Positions 1 to 6,877 of a stretch of 30,817 nucleotides of DNA are shown here, piece after piece. The position numbers and the translations under genes were made by a program. The notes under the pieces are model-generated. The model searched no databases, was not told where the DNA came from, and worked only from the letters and a program-made list of their open reading frames with translations. The stretch comes from Treponema sp. UBA1233 (lineage in GTDB: Bacteria > Spirochaetota > Spirochaetia > Treponematales > Treponemataceae), in NCBI GenBank assembly GCA_002309305.1, contig DBWR01000033.1:79360-110176 (forward strand), written 5' to 3'. The stretch's first letter is position 1. Each line of letters begins with the position of its first letter.

Positions 1-437
1 GCTTTTTTTAGGAATTCAAGTGTAAAGTATATTGTGGATGAAGGACCCTGTGCGGAAAAAGAAATGTTGCGGCTTTTGTCCGGAAATAAAAATGAAAACC
101 TTCCTTGTTTTGGGAATTCCGCCTTGATGTTCTTAAGTTCGGATAAACATATGCACTGGCTTACGTTGGCTGGATTGTCATAAACATCCCTCTTTACGAT
201 GCCCATGTAACTTTCTTTTGGGAATGAATGGAAATAAAGTGAGTCGCTGCAGAAAACAAGTACTCCCGAGAGGGTAAGCTCACCCATGTAGGGGATAAGG
301 TTCAAGTCTGAAAATGCCTTGTTGCTTCCCTTGAGCTGTGCAAATTCAAGTTTTTGAACCGTCTTCCCGTACTTACGCTCAAACTCCTCGTAAAATTCCT
401 TTTGTGCCTTTTCAATGCTACCGCCAGATCCAAACAT
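1..437 (-). CDS. Partial CDS, conserved hypothetical, possible PH/GRAM-like fold
   Basis: An open frame runs leftwards from an ATG at 437 to the window edge without a stop, giving 145 codons; the C-terminus lies outside the window. A GAGG-containing stretch at about 444-448 (minus strand) lies some 6 nt upstream as a possible ribosome site. The protein begins MFGSGGSIEKAQKEFYEEF, a charged helical N-terminus. It then has alternating hydrophobic strands around residues 45-145, including GELTLSGVLVFCSDSLYFHS and later FSFLFPDKSRNISFSA. That order resembles the small PH/GRAM-type beta domains of bacterial proteins, but this is a fold guess and no function is assigned. No signal peptide or membrane segment is seen, so it is probably cytoplasmic. 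It is divergent from the exported protein gene at 525. Confidence 0.7.
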   Translation of the reverse strand, partial: MFGSGGSIEKAQKEFYEEFERKYGKTVQKLEFAQLKGSNKAFSDLNLIPYMGELTLSGVLVFCSDSLYFHSFPKESYMGIVKRDVYDNPANVSQCICLSELKNIKAEFPKQGRFSFLFPDKSRNISFSAQGPSSTIYFTLEFLKK

Positions 438-492
438 GTCTTTTCCTCAATTAGAGTCTATCATTTGACGGGGAAAAATTCTATACACAAAC

Positions 493-521
493 TTGTTGCA
501 GTTTTTATTGAAAAATATTAT
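493..521 (+). promoter_or_regulatory. Tentative promoter for the exported protein gene
   Basis: TTGTTG (493-498), a 17-nt spacer and TATTAT (516-521). The -35 is weak (three of six consensus bases) but the -10 is good. A start site about 7 nt downstream would fall between the two candidate ATGs at 525 and 531. Because no Shine-Dalgarno sequence precedes either ATG, a leaderless or near-leaderless transcript is possible. Confidence 0.3.
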
Positions 522-524
522 TAT

Positions 525-1349
525 ATGCGCATGAATAAACTAAAGAAAATAGTATCATTGTTTTTTGTATTGTCTTTGACCGGTGGACTTTTTGCCGCAA
601 ATATTTCAACAGCCGCTCAAAATAAAATTGATGAAATCCTTATGATTCGCATGAACAATACCGCGTGTTCTACTCCTCAGGAAGCACTTGCAAAAGTAGA
701 GGTGTTTGAAAAACAATTTGAAGGACTAAAGACATCTTTTACCCAGGAAGAAAATCTGATTGTTGAGAACTTCATCTTAATAGAAAAATACAACTGTCTT
801 TCAAAAATGGGAACTTCAAGCAAAATCCTTCGCGAGATGATGAAAGCCCAGAAGGAAGTCCTGGAGGCATATTTTAAGAAATCCCCAAGAAAGCAGGCAA
901 ACAAATGGCTTGTCTGTACATACGGAGATGTTCTTGCAAATTTTATGGCTTTTTCCGTGGGAGACGTGCTTAAATGCGGACTTACGGTAAAGGACTGCTA
1001 TGATAGCGTGATAAAGGAAGATCCTAATTTTTCATACGGACTGACAGATGCGGCACAATGGTATTATTGGGCTCCAGTAATCAATGGTGGAAGCAAAAAA
1101 AAAGCTGGACAGTATTTTGAAAGAGCTTTGGCGTCTGCAAGGAACAATGGTGAAAAGTTTTTTGCCGAACTTTTTTATTCACAGCTTCTGTTTGAAACCA
1201 AACAGCCTGATCAGAGTTCAATCCATCTGGACGAGGCTGGAAAATTGTGCCCGGGAAGCAAAACTGTAGAGGAAGTGAAAATCCTGAACGCTAAAGGTAA
1301 ATCTCTGTTTGCCGACTCAAAGGAAAAGTCAACGTTTAAGGATAATTAG
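525..1349 (+). CDS. Exported helical-repeat protein of unknown function
   Basis: A 274-residue protein if started at the ATG at 525; the ATG at 531 is equally possible. The frame is open further upstream, but that extension would overlap the divergent gene, so I reject it. The N-terminus is a clear signal peptide: a basic start (MNKLKK), a hydrophobic core (IVSLFFVLSLTGGLFA) and a probable cut after LFA. There is no lipobox cysteine. The rest is mostly helical. The stretch from about residue 185 (KKAGQYFERALASARNNGEK, then FFAELFYSQLLFETKQPDQS) reads like paired TPR-type helices, similar in style to the TatT-like helical-repeat proteins of treponemal TRAP systems. No transporter gene lies nearby, so this link is only a suggestion. 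It probably acts in the periplasm. No terminator is seen before the repeats that follow. Confidence 0.75.
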   Translation: MRMNKLKKIVSLFFVLSLTGGLFAANISTAAQNKIDEILMIRMNNTACSTPQEALAKVEVFEKQFEGLKTSFTQEENLIVENFILIEKYNCLSKMGTSSKILREMMKAQKEVLEAYFKKSPRKQANKWLVCTYGDVLANFMAFSVGDVLKCGLTVKDCYDSVIKEDPNFSYGLTDAAQWYYWAPVINGGSKKKAGQYFERALASARNNGEKFFAELFYSQLLFETKQPDQSSIHLDEAGKLCPGSKTVEEVKILNAKGKSLFADSKEKSTFKDN

Positions 1350-1355
1350 AATTTA

Positions 1356-1418
1356 TAATGCATAATTGATAATTCATAATTCATAATTCGGAATTAGGAA
1401 TGCGGAATGCGGAATTTA
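1356..1418 (+). repeat. Heptamer tandem repeat array, 9 units
   Basis: Nine consecutive 7-bp units: TAATGCA, TAATTGA, TAATTCA, TAATTCA, TAATTCG, GAATTAG, GAATGCG, GAATGCG and GAATTTA. The consensus is KAATKCR. The array fills much of the gap between the exported protein gene and galT. The same heptamer family occurs at 20050-20098 and 21034-21089. Unit-to-unit variation follows fixed positions (T/G at 1, T/G at 5, A/G at 7), which suggests expansion of variant units rather than random AT-richness. Confidence 0.85.
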
Positions 1419-1420
1419 TC

Positions 1421-1455
1421 TTTCAGTTTTCAGTTCTCAACTTTCATCTTTCTAC
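1421..1455 (+). repeat. Second heptamer array, 5 units, different motif
   Basis: Five 7-bp units directly after the first array: TTTCAGT, TTTCAGT, TCTCAAC, TTTCATC and TTTCTAC. The motif (TTTCAKY-like) is unrelated to KAATKCR but has the same period. The array ends 2 nt before the -35 box of the galT promoter. Confidence 0.65.
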
Positions 1456-1457
1456 AA

Positions 1458-1486
1458 TTGACAGTCGTTTAAATTCTCTCTATATT
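1458..1486 (+). promoter_or_regulatory. Near-consensus sigma-70 promoter of galT
   Basis: TTGACA (1458-1463, perfect -35), a 17-nt spacer and TATATT (1481-1486). A TATTAT at 1483-1488 overlaps it. Initiation about 7 nt downstream would be at 1492-1494, on or next to the galT ATG at 1494. No ribosome-binding site is present, so the mRNA is predicted to be leaderless. It probably drives galT, asnA and the following gene. Confidence 0.75.
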
Positions 1487-1493
1487 ATAGTCT

Positions 1494-3023
1494 ATGGATA
1501 TTTATAAAAACATTAACGCATTGACAGGCTACGCTTTGGCTCAGGGCCTCATAGAAGAAGATGATGTAATCTTTACTCAAAACCGTTTGCTGGAACTTTT
1601 CAGGCTGGATGGATTTGAAAAAACTATGGCCACCCGGATTCCGCAGACACCGGAGCAGGATTTGGAGCAGATTCTTGAGGAAATGCTTGATTATGCTGCC
1701 GAGAAGAATCTTTTTCAGGATACAGGCATTCAGAGCCGTAACCTCTATGACACAAAAATCATGGGCTGCCTTTTGCCCAGACCGTCGTATGTTCAGGAAA
1801 AATTCATGGAGCTTTATAAAAGATCTCCCAAAGAGGCAAGCGACTGGTTCTATAAATTCTCAAAGGATTCAAATTACATCCGCCGCTACAGGGTGAACCG
1901 TGACATACGCTGGATTGCAAAAACTGAATACGGTGATATGGCTGTTACGATAAACTTGTCCAAGCCGGACAAAGGTACCCCGGGAATCAATCTGTCTGAG
2001 GATGTGCTTGTAGCTTCAAGGCCTGGTGTGTCACATTATCCTGAATGCGTGCTTTGCAAGGAGAACGTCGGTTATGCGGGACGTGATGATTTTCAGGCTG
2101 GACAGAATCTGAGAATAATTCCACTCAGGCTCTCTGGAAAAGTCTGGGGCTTCCAATATTCTCCCTTTGCATATTACAACGAGCATTGTGTGGTCTTCTC
2201 TTATGACCATGTTCCGATGAAGATATCACGCGAGACTTTCGGAAACCTTCTTGAGTTCATAAGGCTGTTTCCGCATTATACAATCGGCGGCAATGCTGAC
2301 CTTCCAATCGTGGGCGGTTCAATCCTTAATCACAGCCACTATCAGGGCGGACGCTTTAATTTCCCGCTTTCACTTGCTCCAATAGAAACACGTTTTACCG
2401 TACACGGTTATGAGGACGTAAGTGCCGGAATCGTAAAATGGCCGGTTTCAGTAATCAGGCTCAGGACTCACAATACCGAAAGTTTGATTTCCCTTTGTGA
2501 TAAGATTCTCCGCAACTGGAGGATTTACAATGACCCTGCAGTAAACATCTATTCACAGACAAACGGAGAGTCACACAACACGATAACACCCATTGCAAGA
2601 ATGCGTGACGGCTTTTATGAAATTGACCTTGTACTCCGCAACAACATCACCACGGCTGAACATCCGTTCGGTTTGTTCCACACGCATGAAGAACACCGCC
2701 ACATCAAAAAGGAAAACATCGGTCTGGTGGAAGTTCTTGGGCTTGCAGTCCTTCCAAAACGCCTGAAAAAGGAACTGTCGGATTTGGGCAACGCAATCAT
2801 TCAGGGACGCAACTACAGGAATGACCCGAACCTTTCAAAGCATGCTGATTGGGCAGACCAGATACTCGCACAGTACGGAAAGATTTCCGCCAAAAACATT
2901 GACAACGTGCTTAAGACCGAGGTCGGAAAAGTTTTTGTCGCCATATTGGAAGATTCTGCCGTGTTCAAGCGCACACCCGAGGGAAAAGATGCGTTCATGA
3001 AATTCATAAAGACTTTTGCATAG
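1494..3023 (+). CDS. galT: UDP-glucose--hexose-1-phosphate uridylyltransferase (type 2 GalT)
   Basis: This is the Leloir-pathway enzyme that exchanges UMP between UDP-glucose and galactose-1-phosphate in the cytoplasm. The 509-residue length fits the longer type 2 GalT family found in Firmicutes and some other bacteria, not the shorter E. coli type. The N-terminus (ALAQGLIEEDDVIFTQNRLL) is typical of that family. The catalytic histidine region is GGSILNHSHYQGG, with His280 and His282 flanking the serine. PECVLCKEN at about 183-191 is another conserved stretch. The start at 1494 matches family N-termini and no better start exists upstream. There is no Shine-Dalgarno sequence, and a strong promoter sits immediately in front (see 1458-1486). 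It is the first gene of an operon with asnA, 16 nt apart. No galK or galE is in the window. Confidence 0.95.
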   Translation: MDIYKNINALTGYALAQGLIEEDDVIFTQNRLLELFRLDGFEKTMATRIPQTPEQDLEQILEEMLDYAAEKNLFQDTGIQSRNLYDTKIMGCLLPRPSYVQEKFMELYKRSPKEASDWFYKFSKDSNYIRRYRVNRDIRWIAKTEYGDMAVTINLSKPDKGTPGINLSEDVLVASRPGVSHYPECVLCKENVGYAGRDDFQAGQNLRIIPLRLSGKVWGFQYSPFAYYNEHCVVFSYDHVPMKISRETFGNLLEFIRLFPHYTIGGNADLPIVGGSILNHSHYQGGRFNFPLSLAPIETRFTVHGYEDVSAGIVKWPVSVIRLRTHNTESLISLCDKILRNWRIYNDPAVNIYSQTNGESHNTITPIARMRDGFYEIDLVLRNNITTAEHPFGLFHTHEEHRHIKKENIGLVEVLGLAVLPKRLKKELSDLGNAIIQGRNYRNDPNLSKHADWADQILAQYGKISAKNIDNVLKTEVGKVFVAILEDSAVFKRTPEGKDAFMKFIKTFA

Positions 3024-3039
3024 GATACAGGAGAATAGA

Positions 3040-4074
3040 ATGTCTAAACTTTATATACCAAAAAACTATAAGCCGCTGCTTAACGTAAAGGAAACTGAAG
3101 CGGCCATCGTAATGCTAAAGAAATTCTTTCAGCTTTCACTTTCAACCGAATTGAATTTGACAAGGGTAACAGCACCTCTGTTCGTAAAGTCTGGTTTGGG
3201 CTTGAATGATGATTTGAACGGTGTCGAGCGTCCGGTTCGTTTTCCGGTAAAGGACATGAATGAATGTTCTCTGGAAATCGTTCATTCACTTGCAAAATGG
3301 AAGCGCCAGAAGGTTACTGAGATGAGCCTTAAGCCTGGTTTCGGAATCTATACCGACATGAATGCAATCCGTGCTGATGAAGAGCTTGACAACCTGCATT
3401 CACTCTATGTGGATCAGTGGGACTGGGAGATGGCGATGAAGCCTGAAGACAGGAAACTTGCATTCCTCAAGGGTGTTGTTGAAAAACTCTACCGCACCTT
3501 AAAGCGCACCGAATTCTACCTGTACGACCGCTATGAGCAGATAAAGCCGGAACTGCCGGAAGAAATCACATTCCTGTTTGCAGACGATTTGCAGAAGGAA
3601 TTCCCGAAGATGACCCCAAAGGAAAGGGAATCCGAAGCATGCAAAAAATATGGGGCTGTGTTCATCATCGGTATTGGAGGAAAGCTGCCTGACGGAACGA
3701 TTCATGACGGAAGGGCTCCCGACTATGACGACTGGATTACGGAAGAGGGCGGCCACCGTGGACTCAACGGAGACCTTTTGGTGTGGAACAATGTTCTTGA
3801 CAGCGCGATGGAACTTTCATCCATGGGAATACGTGTTTCTCCGGAGACGCTCAAACTTCAGCTTGAAGAAAGGGGCTGTCCGGAAAGGGCTAACCTCAGC
3901 TTCCACAAAAAGCTTTTGTCCGGCGGACTGACTCAGACCATAGGCGGCGGCATAGGCCAGTCAAGGCTCTGCATGTACTTCCTCAGGAAATGCCACATCG
4001 GAGAAATCCAGGTAAGCACATGGCCGGATGACATGCTCCGTGAATGTGAATCCCGCGGGGTTCCGATTTTGTAA
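3040..4074 (+). CDS. asnA: Aspartate--ammonia ligase (asparagine synthetase A)
   Basis: AsnA makes asparagine from aspartate, ammonia and ATP with release of AMP and pyrophosphate; it is a cytoplasmic relative of class II aminoacyl-tRNA synthetases. The 344-residue protein is close to the roughly 330 residues usual for the family. Recognisable stretches are the N-terminal LNLTRVTAPLFVKSGLGLND, the RPVRFPVKDM region, WDWEMAM and GIGGKLPDGTIHDGRAPDYD. The C-terminus has the glycine-rich GGIGQSRLCMYFL typical of the ATP-binding motif 3 area. I start it at the ATG at 3040, which has AGGAG at 3029-3033 with 6-nt spacing. The frame extends 8 codons upstream to a TTG inside galT, but without support. 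It is the second gene of the galT operon, and its stop overlaps the next start (TAATG). Confidence 0.96.
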   Translation: MSKLYIPKNYKPLLNVKETEAAIVMLKKFFQLSLSTELNLTRVTAPLFVKSGLGLNDDLNGVERPVRFPVKDMNECSLEIVHSLAKWKRQKVTEMSLKPGFGIYTDMNAIRADEELDNLHSLYVDQWDWEMAMKPEDRKLAFLKGVVEKLYRTLKRTEFYLYDRYEQIKPELPEEITFLFADDLQKEFPKMTPKERESEACKKYGAVFIIGIGGKLPDGTIHDGRAPDYDDWITEEGGHRGLNGDLLVWNNVLDSAMELSSMGIRVSPETLKLQLEERGCPERANLSFHKKLLSGGLTQTIGGGIGQSRLCMYFLRKCHIGEIQVSTWPDDMLRECESRGVPIL

Positions 4075-5063
4075 TGAAGCCGAATAAAGAGATTCAGTTT
4101 ACAAGCGAAGAATTGGTTCGTCAGATAGACTCGTTTGCTTCCCGGGGTATTACTGAACTTGTTGTCCATGACAGGAAAATTGCCGGTGACAGGGAAGCAC
4201 TGCTGTCTTTGTGTTCTTCCATAGCGGAGCGGGCGGGGGACGTGTTTGTTTCCATTCCTGTTGAAGCAAAAGTCATTGACGAGCGTTTGATTGGGGCCAT
4301 GGGGGAAATCTTCTGTTCCCTGGAAATTCCACTCAAGGCGACTTCAAAAGGTGACGCACTTTTATTCGACAAAAAACTTTTTTCTTCCAAGGCCGAAAAA
4401 CTCAACCGTGCGGAACTTGTGTTCGGTTTTGACATGGATTTCGCACTCTGTCCGGCAGACACTTTCAAGGCGTTCAGGGACAGGCTGGATTTTGCAATTT
4501 CACTTTATCCCAACCACATAGACTTTGAGCAGCTTGAACTTTCTGAAAAACTTCCTCCGTCAACTGCACTGTATTCTTCCCGCGACATTGAGTATTCAAG
4601 GGACATAGCTTTTGCCTGTTCAGTGTTCTATTCTGAGGGAAGGGCGGTTCCGTGGTTCAACTCGGTGATTAAGGCTTTGAGGATTTTACCGTCGGCTTTT
4701 TTTGCGGATTTTGCGGAATGGCAGAGGTGCAACAACTGTTCGGTTGATTCGTCCTTTAATCTGGATGCAGCTGGACATGAGGACATAGAAAAAATGCAGC
4801 TTTTGTTTCTTCAGGAAAAATTTGAGGAAAAGAACAGGAGGGAACTGTTTGCGGCCGTATCTGATATTGTCAGGTTGAACGGTGCGATGAGCAGGGTTCT
4901 TTCTGACGGTGGGGAATGCATTGTGGAAAGCTCCTACAGCCCGGATGATGTCTTTTCTCCAGCGGCATTTGAAATTCAGCGATTTTGTGACAGCGTAACC
5001 ATGGAAAGCTGCCGTACCAGGATTTTTTTAAGCCCGGAAGGTCCCGATTACCGCATTTTATAG
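4074..5063 (+). CDS. Radical-SAM-barrel-like protein without the Fe-S cysteines
   Basis: A 329-residue protein coupled to asnA by a one-base overlap (TAATG). I do not recognise it with certainty. The order of elements resembles the C-terminal half of a radical SAM TIM barrel of the B12-binding/DUF4080 kind. It has ELVRQIDSFASRGITELVVH followed by a D-x-K strand, FVSIPVEAKVIDERLIGAMG, a conserved-looking ELVFGFDMDFALCPADTFKA, and DFAISLYPNHIDFEQLELS. The CxxxCxxC motif needed for a [4Fe-4S] cluster is absent; the closest cysteine pair is CNNC near residue 220. If the fold assignment is right, it is a non-catalytic or differently acting relative. No signal peptide or membrane segment is seen, so it should be cytoplasmic. 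Its role in the galT-asnA operon is unknown. Confidence 0.6.
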   Translation: MKPNKEIQFTSEELVRQIDSFASRGITELVVHDRKIAGDREALLSLCSSIAERAGDVFVSIPVEAKVIDERLIGAMGEIFCSLEIPLKATSKGDALLFDKKLFSSKAEKLNRAELVFGFDMDFALCPADTFKAFRDRLDFAISLYPNHIDFEQLELSEKLPPSTALYSSRDIEYSRDIAFACSVFYSEGRAVPWFNSVIKALRILPSAFFADFAEWQRCNNCSVDSSFNLDAAGHEDIEKMQLLFLQEKFEEKNRRELFAAVSDIVRLNGAMSRVLSDGGECIVESSYSPDDVFSPAAFEIQRFCDSVTMESCRTRIFLSPEGPDYRIL

Positions 5064-5134
5064 CCCATTATTTCTTATATAACAAGTTTTTATGGCATAT
5101 AACAGATTTTTCAAGCTAAAATGATTTCACATTT

Positions 5135-5165
5135 TTGAAAAAATTCAGTATATTCTAGATATAAA
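5135..5165 (+). promoter_or_regulatory. Probable promoter of htrA
   Basis: TTGAAA at 5135-5140 is a good -35. The -10 is ambiguous: TAGATA at 5156-5161 (15-nt spacer) or TATAAA at 5160-5165 (19-nt spacer). The untranslated leader would be about 70 nt and contains a direct repeat, TTTGGCATTTGGCAT, at about 5169-5183. The rest of the 5064-5240 gap is AT-rich with no obvious terminator for the upstream operon. Confidence 0.4.
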
Positions 5166-5240
5166 TGCTTTGGCATTTGGCATAAATTCGATTTGAATGT
5201 TTTCTTAAACTAATAAACTGTATCTATGGAGGTTTTGATT

Positions 5241-6722
5241 ATGAAAACTATAGGTAAAACAATCATTGCAGTGGCACTGGTCGCCGCAGTATCCGTGGGA
5301 GTGCTTGCCCTTTCATGCCGTGCGGGAAACGGTTCGGCAAACGTCGTCTATGCACAGACAAATCCTGCCAAATCTTTACCGGAGGATGGACTTGAAATCA
5401 CCCAGGCCCTTCAGCAGTCATTCCGGTCCATAAGTTCACAGGTTCTTCCTGCAGTAGTTGAGGTAGACGTTACCACAAAGACAAAGACACAAAGCTACAA
5501 TCCGTTCAAGGATCTTCCGTTTTTCTTCAACATGCCTGGTTTTGGCGATGAGGACGATACCCGCGAATATGAATCATCCGCATTGGGAAGTGGTGTAATT
5601 GTCCGCCGCACTGGTGACACGATTTACGTTCTTACAAACAACCACGTAACCGAGAATTCTTCTTCCATTAAAATCAAGCTGAACGACGAGCGTGAATTTG
5701 AAGGTACCCTTGTTGGCGCCGATTCACGCATAGACATTGCGCTTGTTTCATTCAAGAGCGATGACACTTCAATTACGGTTGCCGCCCTTGGAAACAGTGA
5801 TGAAGTCCAGCAGGGTGACATTGTTCTTGCCCTTGGTAGCCCGCTTGGATATTTTGCCTCCGTTACCCAGGGAATTGTATCCGCTACAGGCCGAAGCGGT
5901 GGTGAAATCGGTTCAATCAGCGACTTTATCCAGACAGATGCCGCAATCAACCAGGGAAACTCTGGTGGTCCTCTCGTAAACATCTATGGCGAGGTCATCG
6001 GAATCAACACCTGGATTGCATCTCAGTCAGGTGGTAGCCAGGGACTTGGTTTCTCAATCCCAATCAACAACATCAAGACAGCAATCGACCAGTTCATCAA
6101 CAAGGGTAAGGTTTCTTACGGATGGCTCGGTGTAAGCCTTTCTGACGTAACCCAGGAATACAAGGATGCCCTTGGTGTCGGTAAAGTGACCGGAGCACTT
6201 GCCTCTGAAGTATTCCTTGAATCTCCTGCAATGAAGGGTGGACTCCAGGCCGGTGACTTTATCATTGCCATCGACGGAAAGGACGTAAAGGATGTGAATC
6301 AGCTTGTCCGCGACGTAGGAAACATTCCAGCCGGTCAGACAACTACAATTACCGTAAAGCGCGGTTCTTCCACAATTGACCTCAAGATAAAGATGGATGA
6401 GCGTTCGGATGAAATAGCCTCCGACGGCAGCAAGCTGTGGCCTGGATTCATGGCGGTTCCGTTGAGCGATACTATACGCAAGCAGCAGAAGATTTCTGAC
6501 AAGATAAAGGGTGTTGTCGTTACCAATGTTCAGGAAAAGTCTCCAGCAGCCGCATTAAGGCTTCAGAACGGCGACGTAATTACTGCGGTAAACGATACTC
6601 CGGTTTCAACAGTGGAAGAATTCTATGCCGCATTAAACATCAACTCCAAGAAGGAAGTGTGGTTTGACGTACATTCCGGCGGTCACACAATCAGTACCGG
6701 CCACTACAAGCTGGAAAAATAG
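5241..6722 (+). CDS. htrA: HtrA/DegP-family periplasmic serine protease with two PDZ domains
   Basis: This is a periplasmic quality-control protease and chaperone that degrades misfolded envelope proteins. I start it at the ATG at 5241, which has GGAGG at 5228-5232 with 8-nt spacing; an ATG at 5226 overlaps that ribosome site and is less likely. The protein has 493 residues, in the usual DegP/DegQ range. Residues 1-25 are a signal or anchor segment (IIAVALVAAVSVGVLALS) followed by Cys26, a poor lipobox. The trypsin-like domain has the full triad: His135 (TNNHV), Asp165 (DSRIDIAL) and Ser241 (GNSGGPL). PDZ1 starts near YGWLGVSLSD (about residue 293) and PDZ2 near WPGFMAVPLS (about 395). The gene stands alone between a promoter and a terminator, which would allow independent stress control, although no heat-shock operator is visible. 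Confidence 0.95.
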   Translation: MKTIGKTIIAVALVAAVSVGVLALSCRAGNGSANVVYAQTNPAKSLPEDGLEITQALQQSFRSISSQVLPAVVEVDVTTKTKTQSYNPFKDLPFFFNMPGFGDEDDTREYESSALGSGVIVRRTGDTIYVLTNNHVTENSSSIKIKLNDEREFEGTLVGADSRIDIALVSFKSDDTSITVAALGNSDEVQQGDIVLALGSPLGYFASVTQGIVSATGRSGGEIGSISDFIQTDAAINQGNSGGPLVNIYGEVIGINTWIASQSGGSQGLGFSIPINNIKTAIDQFINKGKVSYGWLGVSLSDVTQEYKDALGVGKVTGALASEVFLESPAMKGGLQAGDFIIAIDGKDVKDVNQLVRDVGNIPAGQTTTITVKRGSSTIDLKIKMDERSDEIASDGSKLWPGFMAVPLSDTIRKQQKISDKIKGVVVTNVQEKSPAAALRLQNGDVITAVNDTPVSTVEEFYAALNINSKKEVWFDVHSGGHTISTGHYKLEK

Positions 6723-6759
6723 TTTTTTTGTAAAACTTTTGTAACCTTTTTGGGACAGG

Positions 6760-6827
6760 GGAGTTTAGTTTATAGATGAATGATTAAGCAAATAGTTGCG
6801 TGAAATTTCATAGAAACTCCTTTTTTT
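6760..6827 (+). terminator. Possible first terminator or 3' structure after htrA
   Basis: GGAGTTT (6760-6766) pairs perfectly with AAACTCC (6814-6820), followed at once by seven Ts (6821-6827). The loop is long at 47 nt, but it contains the palindrome TGAAATTTCA at 6801-6810, which could shorten it. It lies just upstream of the stronger terminator at 6833, so the two might act in tandem. Confidence 0.3.
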
Positions 6828-6832
6828 ATAAA

Positions 6833-6865
6833 ACTGGATCTGTGTCACAGGTCCGGTTTTTTTTT
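6833..6865 (+). terminator. Rho-independent terminator of htrA
   Basis: ACTGGATCTG (6833-6842) and CAGGTCCGGT (6848-6857) form a 10-bp stem with two G-U pairs and a 5-nt loop. A run of nine Ts (6857-6865) follows. It ends transcription from htrA. On the other strand only a short T-run follows the stem, so it is at best a weak terminator for the convergent uvrC. Confidence 0.85.
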
Positions 6866-6877
6866 GTACTGAGGATT

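Noticed and set aside
354..524. 57-codon upstream extension of the exported protein gene
   Set aside because: It would overlap the divergent minus-strand gene and would bury the clear signal peptide that begins at 525/531.
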